A stretch of DNA of 64,000 nucleotides, taken from the NCBI RefSeq assembly GCF_036321025.1, contig NZ_JAZAPB010000001.1, positions 62,001-126,000 on the forward strand, read 5' to 3'. This document shows, in pieces, positions 44,020-53,000 of this stretch (its first letter is position 1; each line of letters starts with the position of its first letter). This DNA comes from Alteraurantiacibacter hainanensis. Lineage in GTDB: Bacteria > Pseudomonadota > Alphaproteobacteria > Sphingomonadales > Sphingomonadaceae. Both the position numbers and the translations under genes were made by a program. The notes below the pieces were generated by a model. That model was not told where the DNA came from and ran no database searches. It saw only the letters and a program-made list of their open reading frames with translations.

Positions 44020-45669
44020 TTAATCTACTTCAAGAACTAAGATGCTCGGGCCGCCACGTTCTCCTGGCACCGGAGCGAACCTTATGCGCTTGACAGCAGC
44101 GTGGACAAACTTCGCGTAACGAGCGTAGGCCTCGGGATAGGCGGATCGCTCTGAGGCGTACCGGTCGAAGTTGGAGAAAACGTAGAAGTCGGCACGACAA
44201 CTTTCGATTTTGGCCTGATCGACGTGACCAAGGTCGACGATCGGTCCGCCCAGACGTCGCTCGTCCACTTCAGTCGCCGATATTCTCGAAGCCAGCACTG
44301 ACCGCGCATCGATGCATCCGTCGGAGCCCAACGGAAACTTCACGTTCCACGATCCCTGCAGCAAGTCGAAGGCGGCATGTTCCACGAGCACGGTCGACCC
44401 CGGCGGGGCGTTTCGTTCGATCCAGGCGGCAGCGGCCTGGCGCGTATCGTGGCGGCGCTCCAGCGAACGCGCATGGCCTTCGGCGATGATCGGTGGCACA
44501 AGGGCAAGGACCGTCGCGCCGAAGGCAATGCCGAAAGACGTCAGACTGACATCCTTTCGCCACAGCGCGGATAAACCGTTCACCAGCGGCCAGGAAAGGC
44601 CCAGCGCCAGAAACGGCAGGACCGGGACCAGCCAGCGTTCCCACCACAAATCCTGAAGGCAGATCAGCGCGAGAAAACTTGCGAATACCGGGCAGACCAC
44701 CAGCAGGAAGATCCGCGAGCGCACGGCGGCGAGAACCGATCCGCTCAGCGCCCCTGCCAGACCGGCCCAGCCAAACGAGTTAGCCAACGGGCCGGCAAGA
44801 TAGCTCCCGAGGTTTCCGATGAAGCCCGAACCGGTTGCGCCGGGATGGCTCTGCCGCGCTTCGCCTGCCAGATCGGCCAGGGTTACGTCGAAACTCAGCA
44901 CAAGGAAGGGCGAAACAGAGAGCAGCGTTACGCCAGCTGTCAACGGCAGGATCAGCACGCGATGCCAGCTGCGGTCTCCCCGCAGCCACAGACAGGCTGT
45001 TACTGTCATCGGGCTCAGGAACACTATTGCCGCCGGCCACTTCGTCGCACAGGCGAGACCGGCGAACAGGCCCGCCAGCACGTGGGCACGGAGGCCCGCC
45101 CCGCGATAGATCGCGATCGTCATCAGCAGGCAGGCGAGCATGAAGACGCTCGCCTGCACGTCCGTGCGAATGACCTGCGACCAGCCGATATGGAGGGCGT
45201 TCATGGACAGAAGCAGGGCGGCAACCAGTCCGTACCAGCGCCCCCACAGACGGTCGCCGAGCAGGTAGGTCAGCCCCACGCAGGCCACGCCGTTGGCGGC
45301 GATGAACATGCGCGCCGGCAGTATCACGATGCCGGGATTCGCGTAGATCGCCTGTGCGAAGTCCCCGATCCCGGCATATTGCCCGCTCACCACTGCAATG
45401 GCCCCGGTGACCGCCATGATCGCCGCCAGGCAGTAGAGCGTAATGGTGCCCGGATGTCCGAACCACTGCGGATCGAGCGAAGCGCGATCGAGCATGTCAT
45501 AGGCCAGCATCATGAACAGCGGTTCGTCAGGGTCGTTGAGCGCCGGCAGACCGAAGGCGATGCCGTCCAACCGCAAGACGGCGGCAACCGCCATGACGAC
45601 GATGATCGGGCCGTGTTCGAGCGCGAAACAGGACAGTCGATTGCGGGCATGGGGCGGCGATTTCGTCAT
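44020..45669 (-). CDS. GT39-like membrane glycosyltransferase
   Basis: A 549-aa inner-membrane protein with about ten membrane segments and a soluble C-terminal domain (about 420-549). The first loop carries the acidic pattern NDPDEPLFMMLAYDMLDRAS, typical of the lipid-linked sugar transferases of the ArnT/PMT (GT39/GT83) fold. It would use a polyprenyl-phosphate sugar donor on the periplasmic face. It is divergent from rfbF, 29 bp between starts. An upstream GTG at 45684 is also possible. The substrate is unknown, but location suggests the polysaccharide locus. Confidence 0.8.
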   Translation of the reverse strand: MTKSPPHARNRLSCFALEHGPIIVVMAVAAVLRLDGIAFGLPALNDPDEPLFMMLAYDMLDRASLDPQWFGHPGTITLYCLAAIMAVTGAIAVVSGQYAGIGDFAQAIYANPGIVILPARMFIAANGVACVGLTYLLGDRLWGRWYGLVAALLLSMNALHIGWSQVIRTDVQASVFMLACLLMTIAIYRGAGLRAHVLAGLFAGLACATKWPAAIVFLSPMTVTACLWLRGDRSWHRVLILPLTAGVTLLSVSPFLVLSFDVTLADLAGEARQSHPGATGSGFIGNLGSYLAGPLANSFGWAGLAGALSGSVLAAVRSRIFLLVVCPVFASFLALICLQDLWWERWLVPVLPFLALGLSWPLVNGLSALWRKDVSLTSFGIAFGATVLALVPPIIAEGHARSLERRHDTRQAAAAWIERNAPPGSTVLVEHAAFDLLQGSWNVKFPLGSDGCIDARSVLASRISATEVDERRLGGPIVDLGHVDQAKIESCRADFYVFSNFDRYASERSAYPEAYARYAKFVHAAVKRIRFAPVPGERGGPSILVLEVD

Positions 45670-45698
45670 GGGCTCGAACACCAAGACGTGGAGGACCC

Positions 45699-46472
45699 AT
45701 GCAAACCGTAATTCTGGCGGGCGGCCTCGGCACCCGCATCGGGGAAGAGACCGCCCTGCGCCCCAAACCGATGATCGAGATCGGCGGCATGCCGATCCTG
45801 TGGCACATCATGAAGATCTATTCCGCCAGCGGATTCAACGACTTCGTGATCTGCCTCGGCTATAAAGGCTACGTGATCAAGGAGTTCTTCGCGAACTATT
45901 ACCTGCAGACATCGGACGTCACCATCGACCTGCGCAACGGGAACGGAATGGAAATCCATTCGGCCCGCAGCGAACCGTGGCGCATCACCCTGGTGGAAAC
46001 CGGGCCGCAGACCATGACCGGGGGCCGACTGGCCGCCGTTCGGCCCTATCTCGATCCCGGCGAGCCCTTCTGCTTCACCTATGGTGACGGGGTTGCCGAT
46101 ATCGATGTCGGCACGCTGGTCGCCTATCACAAGGCGCATGGATCGCGGGCCACCATAACCTCGGTTTCGCCACCCGGCCGCTTCGGCGCGCTGGCCTTCG
46201 ACAACGACCGGGTTACCGGCTTCCGTGAAAAGCCCGATGGCGATGGCGGACGGATCAACGGCGGATTCTTCGTCGCCGATCCATCGGTGCTGGACCTCGT
46301 CGACGGGCCGGAGACACCATGGGAATCGCGCCCGCTGGAACGGCTTGCGGGGCGCGGCGAACTGATGGCCTATCGCCATGACGGCTTCTGGCAACCGATG
46401 GATACCCTGCGGGACAAGCAGTACCTGGAAGAGCTGTGGGCCAGTGGCACGGCCCCGTGGAAGGTCTGGTGA
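45699..46472 (+). CDS. rfbF: Glucose-1-phosphate cytidylyltransferase
   Basis: A 257-aa nucleotidyltransferase starting MQTVILAGGLGTRIGEETAL and RPKPMIEIGGMPILWHIMKI, the CDP-glucose synthase consensus. Later FCFTYGDGVADIDVGTLVAY and RINGGFFVADPSVLDLVDGP match the family. It makes CDP-glucose from glucose-1-phosphate and CTP. Its stop overlaps the rfbG start (GTGA), so the two are coupled. Together they make CDP-4-keto-6-deoxyglucose. Confidence 0.96.
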   Translation: MQTVILAGGLGTRIGEETALRPKPMIEIGGMPILWHIMKIYSASGFNDFVICLGYKGYVIKEFFANYYLQTSDVTIDLRNGNGMEIHSARSEPWRITLVETGPQTMTGGRLAAVRPYLDPGEPFCFTYGDGVADIDVGTLVAYHKAHGSRATITSVSPPGRFGALAFDNDRVTGFREKPDGDGGRINGGFFVADPSVLDLVDGPETPWESRPLERLAGRGELMAYRHDGFWQPMDTLRDKQYLEELWASGTAPWKVW

Positions 46473-47551
46473 GCCGCGTCTGGAAGGGCCGCCGGATCCT
46501 GGTTACCGGCAACACGGGTTTCAAGGGCAGCTGGCTGTCGCTCTGGCTGCATGCAATGGGCGCGCAGGTCACGGGCCTCGCGCTGGCCCCGCCGACGCAG
46601 CCAAGCCTCTTCGCTTCGGCCCGCATTGCCGAACGCATGAACCATATCGAGGGCGACATCCGTAATCCCGCCGCGGTAGAGCGCGCCTTCGCCGCAGCGC
46701 GGCCCGAGGTGGTCTTCCATCTCGCCGCGCAGCCGCTAGTGCGGCCGTCCTACTTGCAGCCGGTGGAAACCTACGCAACCAATGTCATGGGCACGGTTCA
46801 TGTCCTCGATTCCGCGCGGCGCTGCGACAGCCTGCGGGCCATCATCGCGGTTACCAGTGACAAGTGCTACGAGAACCGGGAGTGGCCCTGGCCCTATCGC
46901 GAGAACGAGGCAATGGGTGGCCACGATCCCTATTCCAGCAGCAAAGGCTGCGCCGAACTGGTCGTATCGGCGTGGCGCCGGTCTTTCCTGGCAGGCGATG
47001 GCCCGCTTCTCGCGTCCGCGCGCGCGGGCAACGTGATCGGCGGAGGCGACTGGGCGGAGGATCGACTGGTGCCCGACCTTGTCCGGGCCTTCGAAAGCGG
47101 GGCTGCCCCCCTGATCCGTTCTCCCGGATCAGTTCGCCCTTGGCAGCACGTACTCGAAGCCCTGCGGGGATACCTGCTGCTGGCTGAGCGACTGCTGGCC
47201 GGTGAACGCGCCTTTGCCGATGGCTGGAATTTCGGTCCTTCGGACGACGATGCCCGGCCTGTGTCCTGGATCGTCGACCGCATGGCCGCAGCATGGGGCG
47301 GCACACGTCCTGCTGCTGCCGATGGCGGGCCGGGGCCGCACGAGGCTGGGCTGCTGCGGCTGGATTGTTCGAAGGCACGCGGCGAACTGGGCTGGCAGCC
47401 CATCCTGCCTTTGGCGCAGGCGCTCGACTGGATCGTTGCCTGGCACCGGGCGGTCGCGCAGGGCGCTGATGCTCTCGATGTTACCCTGGAACAGATTGTC
47501 GCCTATCGTGCGCTTTCCAGTTCCGTGCCGGCAATCGCCTCCGCAGCCTGA
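46469..47551 (+). CDS. rfbG: CDP-glucose 4,6-dehydratase
   Basis: A 360-aa extended SDR. The cofactor loop is ILVTGNTGFKGSWLSLWLHA, typical of RfbG. The catalytic Tyr-Lys motif is HDPYSSSKGCAELVVSA, and RSPGSVRPWQHVLEALRGYL is another family signature. It converts CDP-glucose to CDP-4-keto-6-deoxyglucose. The GTG start at 46469 overlaps the rfbF stop. Its last 49 bases overlap the 3' end of the convergent methyltransferase gene. No RfbH-type 3-dehydratase is near. Confidence 0.95.
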   Translation: MSRVWKGRRILVTGNTGFKGSWLSLWLHAMGAQVTGLALAPPTQPSLFASARIAERMNHIEGDIRNPAAVERAFAAARPEVVFHLAAQPLVRPSYLQPVETYATNVMGTVHVLDSARRCDSLRAIIAVTSDKCYENREWPWPYRENEAMGGHDPYSSSKGCAELVVSAWRRSFLAGDGPLLASARAGNVIGGGDWAEDRLVPDLVRAFESGAAPLIRSPGSVRPWQHVLEALRGYLLLAERLLAGERAFADGWNFGPSDDDARPVSWIVDRMAAAWGGTRPAAADGGPGPHEAGLLRLDCSKARGELGWQPILPLAQALDWIVAWHRAVAQGADALDVTLEQIVAYRALSSSVPAIASAA

Positions 47552-48465
47552 GCGGACACGCGCGCCAAGGTCAGGATATTGCCCAGCCGCAAACGCAACG
47601 CGATGGCCGGGAAGGAAACCCTCGCCAGCCCCAGTCCGACAGCCTGACCTGCCTGCCGCAACAGGAAGTCGCTGGGGAACACGTTCGCCGCGGCCCGCAC
47701 CTCGACATGGTCGAAGCCTGCGCGGCCCAGCAGGCCGCGCATGGTTCGCGGGCTGAACAACTGGGGATGCTGCAGGCAGAAAGGCGGCCAGCGTGTACCC
47801 AGCAGGCGGCGCAGCAGCGAACCTTCATTGTGCGTGACGATAGCCAGCACGCCCCCCGGCTTCAGCTTGCGGGCAATCTGGCGAACCATGGCCGCTGGCT
47901 TGATCAGGTGATCGAGAACGTGGATCATCACCGCCAGCCCCACCGTGCCATCAGGCACGGCGGCAAGGTCCTCCATTTCGTCGGTGATTATCGCAGGCTT
48001 GCCGCCAGCGGCTTCGCGCAGCTGGTCATGCACGGCCAGATTGGGTTCGTAGAGCCAGTAGCGCTCGAAATTGCCGCGTCGCGCCGCTTCGCCTACCATG
48101 TAGCCGATATCCGGTCCGATCTCGAGGAAGCCGCCTGACAGATCGCTCTTGTCTGCTACGGTGTCAAAGTAGCCACGCTGAGTAGCTGCCACCATGTGCG
48201 GCGGCACCATGTCCATGTTCGGCTCGAGATCGGCGTAGAGCTGCGCGAGGGTCCTCCGGCTGAAGTAGGTCGGATTGTAAACCAGTCCGCACGCCGCGCA
48301 GCGCACATAGGAAAAGAAGGCCTTGTTTCTCCTTAGGCCCGCCCACTGCCGCACCAGCTGGTGCGGCAGCAGGCCTTCTGCCGGAGGATCGCTGGCCGCA
48401 ACCACGCTTGCACGCACCTCGCCGCAAGCAGGGCAGCGGCGGGTCATTTTCTCGATGTCTTGCAC
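47503..48465 (-). CDS. Zinc-motif class I SAM-dependent methyltransferase
   Basis: A 320-aa protein. The N-terminus has a CxxC pair (CPACGE) and a second one (YVRCAACGLVYNP), a zinc-ribbon-like module. The SAM fold follows: GGFLEIGPDIGYMVGEAARR (glycine loop), then AVMIHVLDHLIKPAAMVRQ and LKPGGVLAIVTHNEGSLLRR. The zinc ribbon plus methyltransferase resembles sugar C-methyltransferases and other O-antigen methyltransferases. The GTG start at 48465 has GGAGG 7 nt upstream and overlaps the gtrA stop by 1 nt. It is the last gene of the polysaccharide operon. Confidence 0.83.
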   Translation of the reverse strand: MQDIEKMTRRCPACGEVRASVVAASDPPAEGLLPHQLVRQWAGLRRNKAFFSYVRCAACGLVYNPTYFSRRTLAQLYADLEPNMDMVPPHMVAATQRGYFDTVADKSDLSGGFLEIGPDIGYMVGEAARRGNFERYWLYEPNLAVHDQLREAAGGKPAIITDEMEDLAAVPDGTVGLAVMIHVLDHLIKPAAMVRQIARKLKPGGVLAIVTHNEGSLLRRLLGTRWPPFCLQHPQLFSPRTMRGLLGRAGFDHVEVRAAANVFPSDFLLRQAGQAVGLGLARVSFPAIALRLRLGNILTLARVSAQAAEAIAGTELESAR

Positions 48466-48869
48466 TATTTGTCCTCCGCACCGCGAAAGGTGATTCGGCT
48501 GTGCCAGAACCAGCTTCCCGCGATCAGCAGCAGGGTGAAACTCGTCTGCGCGACCACCGGCGAAATCCCGCCCAGCTCGACGAGCACAGGCAAGGCACCC
48601 CAGTTGGCCGCGTAGTTGAACAGGTAGAAGGTGGAGAAGGCGCCGAATTCGCGCCCCACCCGCCCGCGAGTGCGAAACACGCCGAACTTGTAGATGGCGA
48701 AGGCGAAGGCAAGGCAGACCACCTGCGCGATGCCCAGCGCCAGCAGGTAATGCCGGTGCAGGTAATCCGTGCTCCACACCAGCAAGGGGTAGAATCCCAG
48801 CCCGAACCCGGTGTTGATCGCGCCCGCGGCGATGAAGCGATAGTGGCGCGGCATAGTCAGCGCGGCCAT
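48465..48869 (-). CDS. GtrA-family membrane protein
   Basis: A 134-aa protein with four membrane segments and the GtrA pattern: HYRFIAAGAINTGFGLGFYP at the start and FRTRGRVGREFGAFSTFYLF in the centre. GtrA-type proteins are thought to move polyprenyl-linked sugars across the inner membrane. It is translationally coupled to the ThDP enzyme before it (TGATG, 1-nt overlap) and to the methyltransferase after it. It would support the GT39-like or GT87-like transferases that use lipid-linked donors. Confidence 0.88.
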   Translation of the reverse strand: MAALTMPRHYRFIAAGAINTGFGLGFYPLLVWSTDYLHRHYLLALGIAQVVCLAFAFAIYKFGVFRTRGRVGREFGAFSTFYLFNYAANWGALPVLVELGGISPVVAQTSFTLLLIAGSWFWHSRITFRGAEDK

Positions 48870-50692
48870 CAGTCCTCCTCCAGCAAAGGGATGCGCATGT
48901 TCTCCGCCAGCACCTTACGCGGCAGGAACGGAGAAAGGTCTTCCAGCGCAGGCGAGGTTATGCGCCCGTCGGGATGGGCCCTAGCACCCAGTTTGGGCGC
49001 GAAGCCCACGTTCTCGTCGACGAAGAATTCGCACAGGGCCGGTCCATCGCAATCAAGCGTAGCCCCGATCGCTCCCGGCAATTCATTGTGCGAACGCGCC
49101 GCGACATGGGGAATGTCGAATGCCTCGGCGATGCGGCGGAATTCGGGAAAGGAGACGTCGCTTTCCGGTCCGCCGCCGACCTCGACCCCGCCGAAGAAGT
49201 TGCGGTGGGTCTGGAAGATCGAGACGTACCCTGAATTGTTGATGAGAAATATCTTCACCGGCAGGCGCTTGCCAGCGATGGTCTGCAGTTCCTGCAAGTT
49301 CATCATGATGCTGCCATCGCCGGTGATGCAGATGGTTCGCTTGGTCTCGCCGCGCGCCACGCACACGCCGATTGCGGCCGGCAGGTCGTACCCCATGGTG
49401 GCACTGCCGGAATTCGTCCACAGGCGCTGGCCTTGTTGGATATGCGCGGCCTGGAATCCCACCACGCAGGCGCTGCCGTTGCCCGTCACCACCACGTCAT
49501 CGTCAGCCAGCGCGGCGAACAGCTCGTCCATTGCGACATAGGGATGCACCAGCGGCCCGTGATCGCGATATTCGGGCAGGACGGCAGGGAAACACCGCGT
49601 CCGCTCGCGTGCCCAGGCCAGCCACTCGCGATGGCTTGGCGCAGGACCGGCAAAGGGCGCATGGTTGAGCGCGGGCAGCAGGTCGGCAAGGTCCGCCACC
49701 ACCGGCATATCGGGCCGGACGCTGGGCTTGTTCAGTTCCACCGGATCGATATCGACCCAGATCTTGAAGGCCTCGCGCGCAAAGCTGTACCAGTTATAGC
49801 TTACCTGCCGGATGTTGAGACGGCTGCCCAGGACCAGCAGCAGGTCGGCGCTCTGGGTCACCATGTTGCCGCCCCGATCGCCCACGGTGCCCGGCTTGCC
49901 GCAGTTTAGCGGGTGATCCGTCCACAAGGTATCGTGCGCATTCCAGCCCGTGACCACCGGGATCTGCAGCCGTTCGATAAGTTGCATGAACTCGTGGTGC
50001 GCTCCGCTGAGGCGCACGCCGCTGCCGGCGAAGACCACTGGCCGTTCGGCGGCCGCCACCAGGTTCAGGATGCCTTGTGCAGCATCCTCCAGATCGGTTG
50101 CGCGCCAAGGCTCGTCCAGTTCTGCGGGGTCGAAACCGGGGTGCAGTTCCGCATGATCGATCCGCGCGGCCTGCACGTCCAGAGGAATGTCCAGCCATAC
50201 AGGGCCGGGCCTGCCGCTGGTGGCGAGGTATAGAGCCTTTTCGCAATGATACCGGATCGACAGCGGATCGTTCACCATCGCGGCATACTTGGTGATCGGC
50301 GTCACGATGGGCTCGATGTCGAGTTCCTGGTCACCGTATTGCCGCAGCGGCAGGCCGGTATGTCGCACCGTCGTCTCGCGCTTCACCTGCCCCGAAATCA
50401 CAAGCATGGCGACCGAGTCCACGTAAGCGCCATAGACGCCGGTGATGGCATTGGTGCCGCCCGGGCCCGAGGTCACGTTGACCACCGCTGGCCGATTGGT
50501 GAGCCGGGCATAGGCCTCTGCCGCCATGGCCAGAGACTGCTCGTGATGGCAGAAGGTGGTCTTGAGCCGCGCATGGGTGCCCAGCGAATGGTTGAGGTGC
50601 ATCGCCCCGCCGCCGGTCAGCATGAAGACGTCGTCGATGCCATGTGCGGCCAGCCAGTCGGCGACCCAGTCGGACAGCTTTATCGTGGTCAT
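48869..50692 (-). CDS. Thiamine-diphosphate enzyme, acetolactate synthase-like
   Basis: A 607-aa protein with the three ThDP-family domains. The catalytic Glu is in TTFCHHEQSLAMAAEAYARL. The central domain has VVFAGSGVRLSGAHHEFMQL. The ThDP/Mg motif is ITGDGSIMMNLQELQTIAGK, continuing to NNSGYVSIFQTHRNFFGG. Housekeeping acetolactate synthase would have a regulatory subunit next to it, which is absent. Within a CDP-sugar locus it resembles YerE, which transfers a two-carbon unit from pyruvate to a CDP-keto-deoxysugar to make a branched-chain sugar. That role is inferred. ATGA and TGATG overlaps link it to its neighbours. Confidence 0.83.
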   Translation of the reverse strand: MTTIKLSDWVADWLAAHGIDDVFMLTGGGAMHLNHSLGTHARLKTTFCHHEQSLAMAAEAYARLTNRPAVVNVTSGPGGTNAITGVYGAYVDSVAMLVISGQVKRETTVRHTGLPLRQYGDQELDIEPIVTPITKYAAMVNDPLSIRYHCEKALYLATSGRPGPVWLDIPLDVQAARIDHAELHPGFDPAELDEPWRATDLEDAAQGILNLVAAAERPVVFAGSGVRLSGAHHEFMQLIERLQIPVVTGWNAHDTLWTDHPLNCGKPGTVGDRGGNMVTQSADLLLVLGSRLNIRQVSYNWYSFAREAFKIWVDIDPVELNKPSVRPDMPVVADLADLLPALNHAPFAGPAPSHREWLAWARERTRCFPAVLPEYRDHGPLVHPYVAMDELFAALADDDVVVTGNGSACVVGFQAAHIQQGQRLWTNSGSATMGYDLPAAIGVCVARGETKRTICITGDGSIMMNLQELQTIAGKRLPVKIFLINNSGYVSIFQTHRNFFGGVEVGGGPESDVSFPEFRRIAEAFDIPHVAARSHNELPGAIGATLDCDGPALCEFFVDENVGFAPKLGARAHPDGRITSPALEDLSPFLPRKVLAENMRIPLLEED

Positions 50693-51702
50693 GGGTTCCA
50701 TCCGTTTGCTAGGGCGGTGCGCCGGATCGCCTCGTCGAGGGGGACAGTCAGGCGCAGGCCGAGATCGCGGGCAATCGCCGCGGTAGAGGGGACGTATCTT
50801 CCGGGGTTCCAGCCGGCGTCGGGCGCGCCCAGCACGTCCACGCCAGGGTTGCCCAGGATGCGCGCGGTCCGGTGGGCGAGATCGGCAACGGATACCGCCT
50901 CCTCCGATCCGCAATTGTAGGCGCTCCCCGCCCCGGCGCGGGCCAGCATCGTCCAGAGCCAGACCGCGAGATCTGCGGGGTATAGGTACGAACGGACGGC
51001 CTGCCCGCTCCCCTGCACCTGTATGCGCCTCCCGGCCACGGCATCGCGGATGAAGTTGCCCGCCGCGAAATGGGTGTCGAGCGGCAACAGGGGCCCAAGC
51101 AGGGCGAAGATGCGTGCACTGGCAGTCGCAAGGCCGAACTGTGCCCCGTAGATCGTGCAGAGGGTTTCGGCCGCGCGCTTGCCCTCGGCATAGGCGGACC
51201 GGGGATCGCCGAGGTCGGGCCCTCCGCGCCAATCTTCGGTTACATGTTCAACATCGGCGGGCTGAGCCCCATAGACCGCACCGGAACTCATCAGCAGGTA
51301 ACGGCCGGCACCGCTGAAGCGCGCCAGATCGAGCGTGCGACGGGTACCGCGCACGATAGTATCGAACATGCGCCGCGGATCGCTGGCGGTCAGGGCGGCA
51401 CTGGCGTCGGTCGCGCCGTGGACGACATGGGTGAAACGGCACCGAGGAAAGGCGAAGGTGGCGGTATCGCCGGCCAGCAGATCGAACCGCGCGGCCAGGT
51501 GCGGGGCCCTGGTAGCGAAAGCCGCCGGATTGCGGGTCAACAGCACCGCCTCCACGTCGATCGGCGCCCGCGCCAGGACTTCCAGCATCCACCGGCCGAT
51601 GAAGCCGGTGCCGCCGGTCATGAATATCCGGGCACCGTCCAGCGCGGGCCAGACATGCTCCAGCGCCTTCACGGCCTGCTCGACATCGCTGTGCACGATC
51701 AT
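50689..51702 (-). CDS. NAD-dependent epimerase/dehydratase (extended SDR)
   Basis: A 337-aa nucleotide-sugar SDR. The Rossmann loop is ARIFMTGGTGFIGRWMLEVL. Ser and Tyr-Lys catalytic residues appear in YLLMSSGAVYGAQPADVEHV and SAYAEGKRAAETLC. It likely epimerises, dehydrates or reduces an NDP-sugar, perhaps the 4-keto group of the CDP-sugar from RfbG or a product of the ThDP enzyme. It is coupled to both neighbours by 4-nt overlaps (start ATG at 51702). Confidence 0.87.
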   Translation of the reverse strand: MIVHSDVEQAVKALEHVWPALDGARIFMTGGTGFIGRWMLEVLARAPIDVEAVLLTRNPAAFATRAPHLAARFDLLAGDTATFAFPRCRFTHVVHGATDASAALTASDPRRMFDTIVRGTRRTLDLARFSGAGRYLLMSSGAVYGAQPADVEHVTEDWRGGPDLGDPRSAYAEGKRAAETLCTIYGAQFGLATASARIFALLGPLLPLDTHFAAGNFIRDAVAGRRIQVQGSGQAVRSYLYPADLAVWLWTMLARAGAGSAYNCGSEEAVSVADLAHRTARILGNPGVDVLGAPDAGWNPGRYVPSTAAIARDLGLRLTVPLDEAIRRTALANGWNP

Positions 51703-53000
51703 GCTGCTGCGAGCCCCAGTGCCGGTCGGTGCGAGGCATGCGCGCGGGCGACCTGCGCGATCGTATCGAGCGCCAGCGCCCACACGATCAGGATCAGCAC
51801 GGCCGGCCGCAGGAAATGCCCCCAGGCAAGGCCGAACTGGGGCCGCACGGTGCGTTCTCCCAGCCAGCTTGTACTGCTGATCTCCAGGATCGTGGCCAGC
51901 GGCCAGTCTCCCACCAGGCACAGCAGGTACGCACACACTATCGCCACAACCGGACCGGGCCGCCGGAACCGTTCGAGGAAGACAAGGAACAGCAGGAATA
52001 CCTGCGTGTAGCCTCCCGGCGACTGACTCGCGAGGTAGGCGCCCAGCAGGACCGCAGCGATACGGGTTCCGGATACGGCCTGCGGCTGCAACCAAGCTGC
52101 CCCAAATGCCGCGAGGGCAATGGCCTGCGTCGCGCGGATAGCGACGGACACGGCCATCTCGATGCTCTCCACGGTGCGGGAAGAGACGAATTCGAGCAGC
52201 GGCAGCTGCGCTGCCCGCATGTCGAGAAAAGGCGCGTAGCTGGTGGAGAAATTGATCTCGTTCCAGACCTGTCCGCTCTGGAATTCGACCCAGTTGGCCG
52301 TGTTGGCGGCAAGTTCGGCCGGTGTGCCGGCGCCCACAATCGCAAGCGTCACCAGGTAAAGCGCGACGGTGGCAATGCCAGCCAGTTCCAGCGCACGCCA
52401 TTCGCGCCGGATCGCATGCTGCAACACGGGAAGCACCAGGTATGGCTTGAAATTGATCGTCGCCGCAGCGGCGAGCGCGCGCCATAGCCGCGAGCGTACC
52501 AGCGGTCCGTGCGCTAGGATGAAACACGGCAGGGAGGCAAGGATGAGGTTGCCGCGCTCCAGCGTGAACAGCAAGGGCAGACCAAGTGCCATTGCAACGG
52601 TGCGCATCCACGCGGTTGCCGCATCTGCCCGGCGAAAGCTGAGCCACGACAGGGCGACGCTCAAGACATAAAGGCCGATGATCGCGGCACGGCCCAGCCA
52701 GTCACAGTCGCGCGCCCAGAACGGCGATTGCAGATAGCAGTCGGGCAGGCTGGCCAGATCGAGGAAGACGAAGGAAAGCGGCGGATAGATTGTCCGCCAT
52801 ACCGAGTACATGCCGGGGTTGTTCGCCCAGTATGCCGTGTTGAACCAGTCCATTAAGGTGTCGTTGGTATCGAGCACGAAAGGCTGCGGCAGGTATCCGT
52901 TCTGGCGGAAGAACCACCCCGTCAGGCCGAGGGTGGCCAGCACGGCCAGGGCCAGCGCGACTTCGATCGCGAGCGCCAGTGTGCGGCGGCGGGAGGTCAC
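51699..53000 (-). CDS. Multi-spanning membrane protein, GT87/DUF2029-like
   Basis: A 433-aa protein with about ten membrane segments, starting TSRRRTLALAIEVALALAVL after the GTG. An extracytoplasmic loop holds DTNDTLMDWFNTAYWANNPG, then SVWRTIYPPLSFVFLDLASL. The acidic loop and the TIYPPLSFVF segment resemble the GT87/DUF2029 group (PimE-like), which uses polyprenyl-phosphate mannose. The GTG at 53000 overlaps the GT2 stop (GTGA). The enzyme activity is not proven by sequence alone. Confidence 0.7.
   Translation of the reverse strand: MTSRRRTLALAIEVALALAVLATLGLTGWFFRQNGYLPQPFVLDTNDTLMDWFNTAYWANNPGMYSVWRTIYPPLSFVFLDLASLPDCYLQSPFWARDCDWLGRAAIIGLYVLSVALSWLSFRRADAATAWMRTVAMALGLPLLFTLERGNLILASLPCFILAHGPLVRSRLWRALAAAATINFKPYLVLPVLQHAIRREWRALELAGIATVALYLVTLAIVGAGTPAELAANTANWVEFQSGQVWNEINFSTSYAPFLDMRAAQLPLLEFVSSRTVESIEMAVSVAIRATQAIALAAFGAAWLQPQAVSGTRIAAVLLGAYLASQSPGGYTQVFLLFLVFLERFRRPGPVVAIVCAYLLCLVGDWPLATILEISSTSWLGERTVRPQFGLAWGHFLRPAVLILIVWALALDTIAQVARAHASHRPALGLAAA

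Noticed and set aside
48869..50692. Housekeeping acetolactate synthase (ilvB) for branched amino acids
   Set aside because: No ilvN/ilvH small subunit or ilvC is adjacent, and the gene is tightly coupled to polysaccharide genes on both sides.
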